Shown: one piece after another, positions 55,418-64,000 of the stretch
How the letters are laid out: each line of letters begins with the position of its first letter
Position numbering within the stretch: position 1 is the stretch's first letter
Assembly: GCA_017871115.1 (NCBI GenBank)
Contig: JAFCIZ010000002.1
Location: forward strand, 1,323,501 to 1,387,500
Reading direction: 5' to 3'
DNA: 64,000 nt
Source of the DNA: Cunninghamella blakesleeana
Lineage: Eukaryota; Mucoromycota; Mucoromycetes; Mucorales; Cunninghamellaceae
Program-made: the position numbers and the translations under genes
Notes under the pieces: model-generated
Seen by the model: the letters and a program-made list of their open reading frames with translations, nothing else
Database searches by the model: none
What the model was told of the DNA's origin: nothing

Positions 55418-55435
55418 TGGTGCTCACTGGCGGGG
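55418..55435 (+). other. Primer-binding site of element B
   Basis: TGGTGCTCACTGGCGGGG, 4 nt after the LTR end, identical over 18 nt to that of element C. Confidence 0.75.
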
Positions 55436-55540
55436 ATCTTTTCTACAAGCTTATACAATCAATAAACTACTGGGAAAGATATTCATTCTATTAAAACTAC
55501 TAAACAATAATCAAGCAAGGTGAAAATAATAAACTATAGG

Positions 55541-56668
55541 ATGTCTTACGATTATACCGTGTTGGCTCAAAAGCAACCATTAATGGACTTTAAACCTCAA
55601 CTTATTTCCTTTTCTGGAGGTGAACGTGAAGATTTTCGTCACTTCAGACAAATATTGGAAACTTATTTGGAACTCTCAAACAATACTACCGATAGTAGAA
55701 AACTTGCAATTTTAAAAATTCAAGTTAGAAAATCTGCTAAAACTTACTTGGATTCACTTAAGGATCAACTTCAAGATGGGTTAACATTCGATGTAGCTAT
55801 GGATGCATTAGAAAAGAAATTCGTAACTGCTGAATTACTCGAATCTTATAAATTGATACTTAATAACATGCGACAAGGTGCCGATGAACATCCACGTGAT
55901 TTCTACTCAAGATTACAGGAAGTTGCACGATTGGCTAATAAAGATGATAATGACATTGTGTTAATGCGTTTCCGTTATGGATTGTTACCTGTTATAAGCA
56001 AACATTGCATTGAACATGGATCCATTACTGAACAACAATGGTTAAAATATGCTGAATCATGGTGGAATGCTAATAAAGCCTATGGATCAAATAATAACAA
56101 TATCTATGATATTGGAATTAATCATACTACTACTGATGTTCAACTACATCATTATCCTTTTAGTAACGAATCATTTAATATGATAGACTCTAGTCATCGA
56201 AATACGGATACTAATTTATCGGCCAAAACTGATCCTGTCGTTACATTATTAGAACGTTTAGTTACTAATATGGAAACAATGGAAAAGAATATGAATGATA
56301 AAATAGAACAGATAAATCAATCGACTAAGAAATCTCATAAAAGTGACAACCTTACAAGTGATGATATTGTTAAAATCGTACGTAGTGAATTATCCAAATC
56401 AAATAGAAATAATGGTTATTATCATGGATCTAACAATTATAATGGCTCTTATAAAAATAATTTTGGATCAAGACGTTATAATAATCAACAATATAACCAA
56501 GATTATAATTATGATAATAATAATAATAACTACGTATCTAATCAAACACAACAACAGCAACAACAGCAACAACAGCAACAACAGCAACATCAGCAACAGC
56601 AATATACACAACAACAATTTAATCAACAACAACAACACATTCAACAACAAACTCATTCAAAAAACTAG
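55541..56668 (+). CDS. Gag of element B
   Basis: This 375-residue protein starts at MSYDYTVLAQ; a longer in-frame reading from a GTG has no support. The core (LISFSGGEREDFRHFRQILETY, LILNNMRQGADEHPRDFYSR, LMRFRYGLLPVISKH) aligns with element C's Gag. The C-terminal tail is Asn/Tyr then poly-Gln rich, with no zinc knuckle. It ends with the same Ser-Lys-Asn-stop as element C, at the slippery site. Confidence 0.88.
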   Translation: MSYDYTVLAQKQPLMDFKPQLISFSGGEREDFRHFRQILETYLELSNNTTDSRKLAILKIQVRKSAKTYLDSLKDQLQDGLTFDVAMDALEKKFVTAELLESYKLILNNMRQGADEHPRDFYSRLQEVARLANKDDNDIVLMRFRYGLLPVISKHCIEHGSITEQQWLKYAESWWNANKAYGSNNNNIYDIGINHTTTDVQLHHYPFSNESFNMIDSSHRNTDTNLSAKTDPVVTLLERLVTNMETMEKNMNDKIEQINQSTKKSHKSDNLTSDDIVKIVRSELSKSNRNNGYYHGSNNYNGSYKNNFGSRRYNNQQYNQDYNYDNNNNNYVSNQTQQQQQQQQQQQQQHQQQQYTQQQFNQQQQHIQQQTHSKN

Positions 56669-56705
56669 ACGGGGCAATTGCATATAATGGTCAATTGGCA
56701 GTCCC
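56659..56705 (+). promoter_or_regulatory. -1 programmed ribosomal frameshift signal, element B gag-pol
   Basis: A AAA AAC (56659-56665), stop TAG, a 6-nt spacer (TAGACG), then GGG CAATTG (56672-56680), 11-nt loop, CAATTG (56692-56697) and CCC (56703-56705). Layout and distances equal those of element C although the surrounding sequence has diverged. Confidence 0.88.
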
Positions 56706-57287
56706 TGATAACAAATCCATTAACAATAATAATAATAAAAATATCAACAATAATAATCACATCAACAACAACAAAAACAATTTAAAAAATAATAATATTG
56801 AAAAAAATCAACAAAATATGAATGCAATCTTCGATCAACATGAACTATGGGATGAAAATGAATATACACATTATGATGATGAAGATCTTTACGCAGCCAG
56901 ATTAGATAAACCTCCTGCAGTAATGCCTTCATCTTCTAAAACACCTAAAATAATCAGTAAAGGGAAGCAAAAACTAAATATAAATAATACCTCTAAACTG
57001 ATCGAGGATATAACTGATCAACAATTAACTCAACAAGATATAATTAATGATTATATCATGGATAATATTAATGAATCAGAAAATAAAATAAAACGCAAAC
57101 GACAACCACCAACACCATTACAAATAAAATATAATATTGTAGATGACGTTTTTAATCAGAAAGCTAATATTGATGTTGGCGATCTAATTAAATCTTCACA
57201 CACCTTACGACGTCAATTATTAACAGCATGTAGACCTAAAAGAAAAACAACAAAATCAAAAGAACAAATTGATACAACTGCAACAGA
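56669..57287 (+). CDS. Element B Pol, N-terminal part (before the Tc1 stack)
   Basis: The frame is open in -1 relation to gag. An Asn-rich linker is followed by PPTPLQIKYNIVDDVFNQKA and NIDVGDLIKSSHTLRRQLLT, matching element C's LSINYNISEDILHQKANINV. It is cut at 57287 by a Tc1 element; the frame resumes at 61489. Confidence 0.8.
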
Positions 57288-58024
57288 TACAGTAGGCAGC
57301 AAAATTGTTCACATGTTTTTGATTTTTATGAAAAATTGATTTTTTATAAAAATACTATTAATTGATGATAGCTGCTTCTTATATTGTTAGAAAGCCCTGT
57401 TTAATGTGTATCTCTCTCTATATGTTACACTTTTGTATCACTTGTAGTTTGGCAGTAATAGGAGTTTAAAAACTGTCGCATCACTTGAACAATTTTGCTG
57501 CCGATTAAAAAAAATGCTTTATTTATAAAAATACACCTAAAGGCAAAACTGATCACGGTTTTTTGATTTTTTAGTTATTTTTTATTGGACTTGATTTTGT
57601 ACTAAATATTCAAATACAAGTTTAATTATTTATTTTCTTTAAATGTATCCTCACATGATTGACTTTTCTTTCATGCAGTAATACAAATACTATTAATGTG
57701 TTTATTATGTATAAAATGCATTTTAAAATTTTTATTTCTAGTTTTTATAAATCTGTAAAAAAATACAACTTCATACAATAACTGATATCTACTGTTTAAT
57801 AATGTATATGATCACCTTTATTTTGTATTACTAAATCGCACCTCTTAGGCATGGAATGGATAACAGTTTTAGCCATATTGTTCATAGCCGGAGAATCCCA
57901 AATGACTTGAATACGTTCCCACAAATCATCCAATGATACAGCAGGTTCAGCATACTTTTCATGTAACAATTGCTTTAGATAAGCCCACATGTTTTCAATG
58001 GGATTTAAATCAGGAGAGTACGTA

Positions 58025-59704
58025 CAGTGGCTTCCAGAAGTGTTCGAATGTTTTCGTTTTTTTTATAAAATCAATTGTATCAATAAAACTTATTATTTAA
58101 CCATGCATGATTTATACATCAATCGAAAGCCCTATTGATTGGCTTTCATATGAATATATTTATATGCATTTCCATATTTGGGTTGCGGAGTAAATGGTGT
58201 TTGAAAATTATTGGTACATTCGAACAGTTGTGTTGCGATGCCAAAAAAATACCACAACTTGTGATAAAACAATAATAGAGTATAAAATAATCTATAAAAT
58301 GTTAGAATAAACCTGTTTCGCACTTTCTTAGTTCAAATCTATAGCTAATATTCTATTTTTTATATATTTTTTATATCAATATTGTCCATTTTTTAGTGAT
58401 CTGTTATCAACATGCGTCCTATTCAAAATTCCATTAAGAACCAAGTCATTAACCTTCTCAAACAAGGTAAATCTATGCGTCAAGTAGCAAAGGATGTTGG
58501 TGTAAGTTGTACAACTGTCCACAAGTACTCTGCAGGTCTTGAACGGGAGATTCCTATGGCTGTTGGTGGTGCTGTATCCAAGCTCACTGGTAGAGACAAG
58601 TCCTTTTGTGTGCATCAAGTGACCAAAGGAGGTAAAAGTAATGCTACTGAGGTGCGAAAGGCATTAAAGGAACATTTGGAAATCGATATAAGTGCTCAAA
58701 CAGTCCGTAGAACACTTAAAGAAAAAGGATTAGGGTCCTTTGTCAAGCCAAAGAAACCTCTCCTCAGTGCCAAAAATGTTAAAGCTCGTTTAGCTTGGGC
58801 AAAAGCACACAAAGATTAGACTTTAGATGACTGGAGTCGTGTCATTTGGTCAGACGAAACCAAAATTAATCGTTTTGGATCGGATGGACGCCGCTATGCT
58901 TGGAAAAGGGCCGAGGAAAAGCTTCAACCTAAACATGTCAAGCAAACAGTCAAACATGGTGGTGGAAATATAATGGTTTGGGGATGCATTTCGTACGATG
59001 GCCCGGGTTACATGACTAAAATTGATACAGTTTTAGATAAGGAACTCTACCAAGCTATTTTGGAGCATGAATTAGTGCATACATTTGACTGGTATGGCAT
59101 GGATCAAAGCAAAATGGTCTTTCAACAAGATAACGATCCAAAACACACTGCCAAAACAGTCAAAGAATACTTGGAAAACCAGCCTTTTTCGGTAATGGAA
59201 TGGCCTGCACAGTCGCCTGACTTGAATCCCATTGAGAATATATGGGCTTTGGTGAAAAACAGGCTCTTTAGCAACTATACTACACCACCAAAAGGGATGT
59301 TAGACTTGTGGGACCGTACTCAGGAAGTATGGAATACAATCACGGCTGAAGATTGTAAAAAAGTGATAGAAACAATGCCTAAACGTTGTAATGATGTAAT
59401 AAAAGCAAAGGGCTATTGGATTGATTATTAAATAAAGACTTTTTGTACCATTTATATTGTGTTTTAATTATATTTTTAATTTTTTTGGTATCGCAACACA
59501 ACTGTTCGAATGTGCCAATAATTTTCAAACACCATTTACTCCGCAACCCAAATATGGAAATGCATATAAATATATTCATATGAAAGCCAATCAATAGGGC
59601 TTTCGATTGATGTATAAATCATGCATGGTTAAATAATAAGTTTTATTGATACAATTGATTTTATAAAAAAAACGAAAACATTCGAACACTTCTGGAAGCC
59701 ACTG
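58025..59704 (+). mobile_element. Tc1/mariner element, family A copy 2
   Basis: 1680 bp, same ends as copy 1, TA at 58023-58024 and 59705-59706. The innermost member of the stack. Very close to copy 1 with scattered single-base differences. Confidence 0.95.
58412..59431 (+). pseudogene. Family A copy 2 transposase with a premature stop
   Basis: Identical in layout to 33921-34940 but TGG at codon 136 has become TAG (58817-58819, after KAHKD), upstream of the first catalytic Asp. The GGGN box is intact here (HGGGNIMVWGC), whereas copy 1 has Arg. The rest of the frame is open, including QQDNDPKHTA and SPDLNPIENIW. Confidence 0.93.
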
Positions 59705-60899
59705 TAGGCCAATAAAGTAAATCCACATTGTTTTTTTTGTACCATTCTTGGGATGCTTTTGCTGTATGTTTAGGATCTTTATCTTGCAACAATTTAACCT
59801 GTGATTTGTCAAAGTTATACCATTCTACAGTTTTTATAAATTCGTCATTCATGATATCTATAAACAATTGCGTATCCATGGTCGAATCTATTCTAGTCAA
59901 GTAACCGACACCTTGTGCTGTTATACAACCCCAAAGGCATACTGAACCTCCACCACCTTTTGGCACTTCATATACTTCATGTGGTTTTGTTGGCCTATTT
60001 CTTTCTCCCCACACCCACTGATAGCCTTCTCCACCAAACCTGTGCACCCTAGTTTCGTCAGCAAAGATTACTTTATCCCAATCACTAGAGTCCCAACCAC
60101 CATACATTTTTGCAAACTGCAAACGGTTTTTTTTGACATCACGTGATATTGGAAATACTTTTCTTTTTTTATGAGCAAAAAGGTTTCGAGATTTAAGGAA
60201 CCTACGAATAGTCCGAAGGCTTGCATCACTAATATTATTATACTTTAAATATCTCTGAGTTTCAACAGCATTGATAACCTTCCCCGTTTTAATAGATCTA
60301 GCAATTAAATTAGAGGTATGTTTGGATATTTTTTTTGGTCGACCACCGTGACATGTTTTTATTGGCCCAATTGACTGTCTAATTTTTGATATTTCCCCAA
60401 CAGATATATTATATTTTTCTGCTATTGCCCTATGAGTATCACCATGTTTTATTGCATCAGTTATATATTGTTTCTTTTGTCTTGTAATATAAGTCATATT
60501 AATAAAATATCAAGTATTTGATCACAGTAAAACTTATGCAATTTAAAAATAAATGTAAAGAGAAAAAGAAGAAGGTTAAAATAAATATACAAAATACAGA
60601 ATATAAATATTTGAAGAAATAAAATATTGACCGATTTGAAACAGGCCATGGAGGTTTAAATAATAACACAAACTTTTTTTTAAAAATCACCGATCCGGAA
60701 ATTTTGGATTTTTTTTTTTAAATTAATTTAATTTCCATTTATTGACCGTGGACTTTAAACCATATTGTTTCAAAATATAGAGTATTAGTTAAGGAAAATT
60801 TATCACCCATCAATATATTTCTTTTAGTTGTATTAAATAAAATATAATGCCAAACAATCAAAAAAGCGAGCACCGTGATCAGTTTTGCCTCTAGGTGTA

Positions 60900-61111
60900 G
60901 TGATAGAACGCACATTATACTGATGTTCACGGCTAGTAAGTAAGGATGGCCGACCAGGATTATTAATTTTTTCAAAATTTAACATTGTTGAACGTGTTTT
61001 TTGAACTCTTCCTATACTAACCTTTGTTAATTTAGCTACTTGGCGAACAGACAGACCTTTACCAAGGTGCATAATTACAATGCGATCCATTTCATTGCTA
61101 ATTGGCTTCAT
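60900..61111 (-). pseudogene. Family B copy 2 transposase, N-terminal remnant
   Basis: The first 71 residues match copy 1 (MKPISNEMDRIVIMHLGKGL, VRQVAKLTKVSIGRVQKTRS) and then break into family E. The catalytic domain is absent. Confidence 0.92.
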
Positions 61112-61488
61112 GGTGACAAAAATCTAAAATTTTATAGTATTATTTTGTAAAAAATAAATAAATATACAAAGTAAACAAAAGGGAAAAGTTATTTTTTTAA
61201 AAAAAATTAAAAATAAAAGGTTTTCAGTAACATTTACAAGCCTCTTGTGACTAATTTTTATTTTTTAGAACTCGGCAGCAAAATTGTTCAAGTGATGCGA
61301 CAGTTTTTAAACTCCTATTACTGCCAAACTACAAGTGATACAAAAGTGTAACATATAGAGAGAGATACACATTAAATAGGGCTTTCTAACAATATAAGAA
61401 GCAGCTATCATCAATTAATAGTATTTTTATAAAAAATCAATTTTTCATAAAAATCAAAAACATGTGAACAATTTTGCTGCCTACTGTA

Positions 61489-61862
61489 TACCATTAAATA
61501 CAATAACGAATACAGAATTAACAACAACAGCAGCTTATACAAGTTTAATCATTAATGATAAAAGAATAAAAGGTTTGATTGATAGTGGTGCTTCTAAATC
61601 ATGTATGTCTAAATCTATGATGAAACTGTTAGGGTTGCAAATAGATGCTCCTTCTACTAACATATTTATATTAGGAAACGGTACTAAACAAGCAACACTT
61701 GGAACAATACATGATGTACAAATACAAGTAAATCCTGATATTATAATACCTGTTAATATGGAAGTATTACCTAAGTGTCCTGCTCATCTGGTACTAGGAA
61801 ATAATTGGTTAAGTCATGCACAAGCTCTCCTTAATTTTAGAACTAGTACACTTAAAGTATTA
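61489..61862 (+). CDS. Element B Pol, protease part (between two Tc1 insertions)
   Basis: The frame continues that of 56669-57287: AAYTSLIINDKRIKGLIDSG with DSG active site, CMSKSMMKLLGLQIDAPSTN, LGNGTKQATLGTIHDVQI and HLVLGNNWLSHAQALL. It is cut at 61862 by Tc1-D copy 2 and resumes at 63527. Confidence 0.88.
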
Positions 61863-63524
61863 CAGTGGGGGAAAAAACTGTTCGGACGTTTTCAAAATTT
61901 GACTTTATTCTTTAATTACTCTATCAATACTTTATCAATCCTTATGAAACTTAGAATAGTAATAGAATAGCTTATTTATAAATATATTACAAAGTTTGAG
62001 TTTAAAATATTTAGATCTCCGGTTTTTATTAAGGTTTTAATCAGCGATGTCTATTCGAACAGTTTTTTCCATAATGTGATTATTAAGTATTTTCGTTATG
62101 TTTTCCCATTTTACTTGCTATTATTGGTTCGGAAAGTATAGAATAATAATTAATAACGTAAATATATCCCGAAAAACTATTTAAACCATTATTTTTCAAT
62201 TTAATTATTTTTATTTTCTTTTACTTTTCTTTATCACCTCAATTAAACTACCTATTCACTTTATCCATTAATCAAGATGCCTCAAGCTTTACCTGTAGAT
62301 GTCCAAAATGATTTAAAAGCAATGTTGATCAATGAAATACCATATAGTATCATTTCTAGTAGACTTAACTTATCAAAAAGTACCATTAGCTCTTATTCTA
62401 ATAAGTGGTTCCCTAATAGAAACCGTAATCTTGGTGGAAGACCTATTGTTGTAGCCGACAAAACTAAATCTCTCATCAAAAAAATGGTTCTATCAGGTCA
62501 ACTACTAACTGCCACGGATGTCCAAAGGATGTTATCGAACCTAGGATATGAATTGACAGTCAAAACATCGGCTAATGTTTTAAAATCTATGAATTTTTTT
62601 TCTGCCATCAAAAAAAAGAAGCCACTTTTGTCAAAAAAGCATCAACAGGACCGTTTAAACTTTGCAAAAAGATACAGAAATTGGACTATTGATGACTGGA
62701 GACGTGTAGTATTCTCTGACGAAACCAAAATAAACGTCTGGGGGTCTGATGGCTGCAAATATTATTGGTCAAGACCAGGTGACAAATTGAAGCCTCATCA
62801 TCTTGATTTAACAGTCAAGCATGGGGGTGGAAATATAATGATGTGGGGTTGTATAACTCATTCTGGACCAGGATATGCATGTCAAGTTTACGATGGGACT
62901 ATGAAAGCTAAGGATTATCAAGAAATTTTGAACACTACATTCAGAGATAGCATGGAATACTATGGTTTTGACTGGTCAGAGTATTATTTTCAACAGGATA
63001 ACGACCCAAAACATAAGGCAACATCTACTATTGAATGGATGCGACAAGAAAAGATAAAAATACTCGAAGATTGGCCAGCACAAAGTCCTGACTTAAACCC
63101 AATTGAACACGTGTGGCACCATTTGAAGTTAAAGCTTAGTGAATATGGTACCAGGGCTAAAGGTGTTCACGAATTATGGGAAAGAATTGATGTAGAATGG
63201 AATTCTTTTACACAGGAACAATGTAGAAGATACATAGATAGTATGCCTGATCGTATTCAAGCTGTATTGGATGCTAAAGGCGGACCAACAAGATATTAGT
63301 TAATTAATTAGAAATTGGAAAAAACTGTTCGAATAGACATCGCTGTTTAAAACCTTAATAAAAACCGGAGATCTAAATATTTTAAACTCAAACTTTATAA
63401 GATATTTATAAATAAGCTATTCTATTACTATTCTAAGTTTCATAAGGATTGATAAAGTATTGATAGAGTAATTAAAGAATAAAGTCAAATTTTGAAAACG
63501 TCCGAACAGTTTTTTCTCCCACTG
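61863..63524 (+). mobile_element. Tc1/mariner element, family D copy 2
   Basis: 1662 bp, TA at 61861-61862 and 63525-63526. The inverted repeats match copy 1 except at the motif after CTGTTC: outer CTGTTCGGACG, inner CTGTTCGAATAGACATCGC, changed in both ends alike. Confidence 0.95.
62277..63299 (+). CDS. Tc1-like transposase, family D copy 2 (intact)
   Basis: 340 residues, open throughout, with the same DD34E core as copy 1. Residues 31-42 read NLSKSTISSYSN against GLSKGVISNYSS in copy 1. Only two other residues differ (Arg/Lys in MRQEKIK and Gly/Ser in EYGTR). Confidence 0.95.
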   Translation: MPQALPVDVQNDLKAMLINEIPYSIISSRLNLSKSTISSYSNKWFPNRNRNLGGRPIVVADKTKSLIKKMVLSGQLLTATDVQRMLSNLGYELTVKTSANVLKSMNFFSAIKKKKPLLSKKHQQDRLNFAKRYRNWTIDDWRRVVFSDETKINVWGSDGCKYYWSRPGDKLKPHHLDLTVKHGGGNIMMWGCITHSGPGYACQVYDGTMKAKDYQEILNTTFRDSMEYYGFDWSEYYFQQDNDPKHKATSTIEWMRQEKIKILEDWPAQSPDLNPIEHVWHHLKLKLSEYGTRAKGVHELWERIDVEWNSFTQEQCRRYIDSMPDRIQAVLDAKGGPTRY

Positions 63525-63526
63525 TA

Positions 63527-64000
63527 TATAAACATAAATCAGCTGAACTACCTATCACTTTTTTAAAAGAAACAGATAAACCTTTAGTTACTATTAAAAC
63601 AATCAATACTAATTATCAAACCGAAAACCAAACTCAAGATAATACAACAGGAAATAATAATGAAATAAATACTGATAGTGATACTGATGCTACTGATTCT
63701 GTAACAGATGATGACGAATGGGAACATGATGAATATTCAGAAGAAGAAAATTATTACATGGAAGATGATATAAAAATTAATATTGAACGTAATCAAGAAG
63801 AAAATAGTTTAACTATATCTACTGGTAATGATGGAATGACTATACCACCTCATACAAACTGTCAATTTTATATTAATCCTAACATGCATACGTCTGAACC
63901 TATACTACTTACACAAGATGATCCTCATACTATATCTAAACCAAATGAATATACATTAAATATAATTAATAGATCTGATAAAGATGTTGATTTACCTCCG
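63527..64000 (+). CDS. Element B Pol, acidic linker toward reverse transcriptase (runs off window)
   Basis: The open frame holds an Asp/Glu/Ser/Thr-rich linker (DTDATDSVTDDDEWEHDEYS) and ISTGNDGMTIPPHTNCQFYI, matching element C's SGNTGLSIPPYHICQINY ahead of reverse transcriptase. No stop before position 64000. Confidence 0.82.

Larger units (their letters stand above)
57796..60497 (-). pseudogene. Family E transposase split by family A copy 2
   Basis: The N-terminal part (60497-59707) has helix-turn-helix AIAEKYNISVGEISKIRQS, the catalytic FADETRVHRFGGEG and LLQDKDPKHTAK, and GGGGSVCLWGC. The C-terminal part (58022-57796) has SPDLNPIENMWAYL to the stop. The insertion falls between the second Asp and the Glu; both halves are otherwise open and in phase around the TA site, so the gene was probably intact when hit. 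The spacing would be DD34E. Confidence 0.9.
57534..60897 (-). mobile_element. Tc1/mariner element, family E, hosting family A copy 2
   Basis: Short inverted repeats of about 26 bp (CACCTAAAGGCAAAACTGAT at 57534; CACCTAGAGGCAAAACTGAT on the minus strand ending at 60897), with TA at 57532-57533 and 60898-60899. Unlike families A, B and D it has no 200-bp repeats. About 1.68 kb without its insert. Confidence 0.9.
57288..61486 (-). mobile_element. Tc1/mariner element, family B copy 2, internally deleted and hosting two further elements
   Basis: Ends CAGTAGGCAGC...GCTGCCTACTG with TA at 57286-57287 and 61487-61488. It lies in the opposite orientation to copy 1. Only the first 71 transposase codons remain (61111-60900); the rest is missing, as is about 0.8 kb compared with copy 1. 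Family E sits exactly at the deletion point. Confidence 0.92.
53018..64000 (+). mobile_element. Ty3-like 'element B', related to element C, running off the right edge
   Basis: The order is 5' LTR (53018-55413), primer-binding site, gag, -1 frameshift signal and protease-bearing pol, with the rest beyond 64000. Four Tc1 insertions lie in it: one in the LTR, one in pol at 61863, and a three-deep stack in pol at 57288-61486. Gag and protease align with element C along their length but differ in many residues, so B and C are separate families of one lineage. Confidence 0.88.

Noticed and set aside
55520..55540. Extending element B Gag upstream to GTG at 55520
   Set aside because: A cytoplasmic eukaryotic start at GTG is unlikely, and a good ATG in frame follows at 55541.

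Overview
The window is AT-rich eukaryotic DNA. Its coding genes are cut by many short GT-AG introns, as in a zygomycete-type fungus; Mucoromycota, perhaps Mucorales, is my inference from the gene set, intron style and DIRS/Tc1/Ty3 content. No species is assigned.

The left part (1-24.3 kb) is ordinary host sequence with nine protein genes, and I could resolve exon structures with consistent reading phase: a 3'-truncated cytoplasmic dynein intermediate chain (-), ribosomal protein uL24/RPL26 (-), a WRKY/GCM1-like zinc-finger protein (-), a ten-exon serine carboxypeptidase (-), a single-finger GATA factor (+), an STK16/ENV7-type kinase (-), a VC0807-type membrane protein (-), an FG nucleoporin of the Nup159/Nup214 class (+) and the histone chaperone ASF1 (-). 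They are unrelated housekeeping and regulatory genes, with no sign of a cluster or operon. A 2.7 kb gene-free stretch lies at 15.6-18.3 kb.

From about 25 kb to the right end the window is a nested transposon graveyard, broken only by a tRNA-Tyr gene with an intron (50922-51005). It contains: (i) a DIRS retroelement (26940-30907) with inverted terminal repeats and a complete internal complementary region, but no visible tyrosine recombinase; (ii) a Ty3-like element 'C' (33145-50816) with 635 bp LTRs, hosting a Tc1 element in its 5' LTR and a complete chromovirus 'D' (38119-46012, 557 bp LTRs, GAATC target duplication) in its pol gene; D in turn hosts a Tc1 element; (iii) a related Ty3-like element 'B' (53018 to past the right end), which carries one Tc1 in its LTR, another Tc1 in pol, and a three-deep stack of Tc1 elements in pol; (iv) several solo or broken LTRs.

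The most notable signals are: a textbook -1 frameshift signal (A AAA AAC, stop, 6-nt spacer, conserved hairpin) at both gag-pol junctions; paired changes in the transposase helix-turn-helix and the terminal-repeat motif between two otherwise nearly identical Tc1 copies, a pattern that also fits the other Tc1 families here; an extra third ORF after integrase in element C, with a diverged homologue at 25.3-25.8 kb; a separate integrase ORF; and the DIRS circle-junction sequence preserved in its internal complementary region. Element names (A, B, C, D, E) are local labels only.
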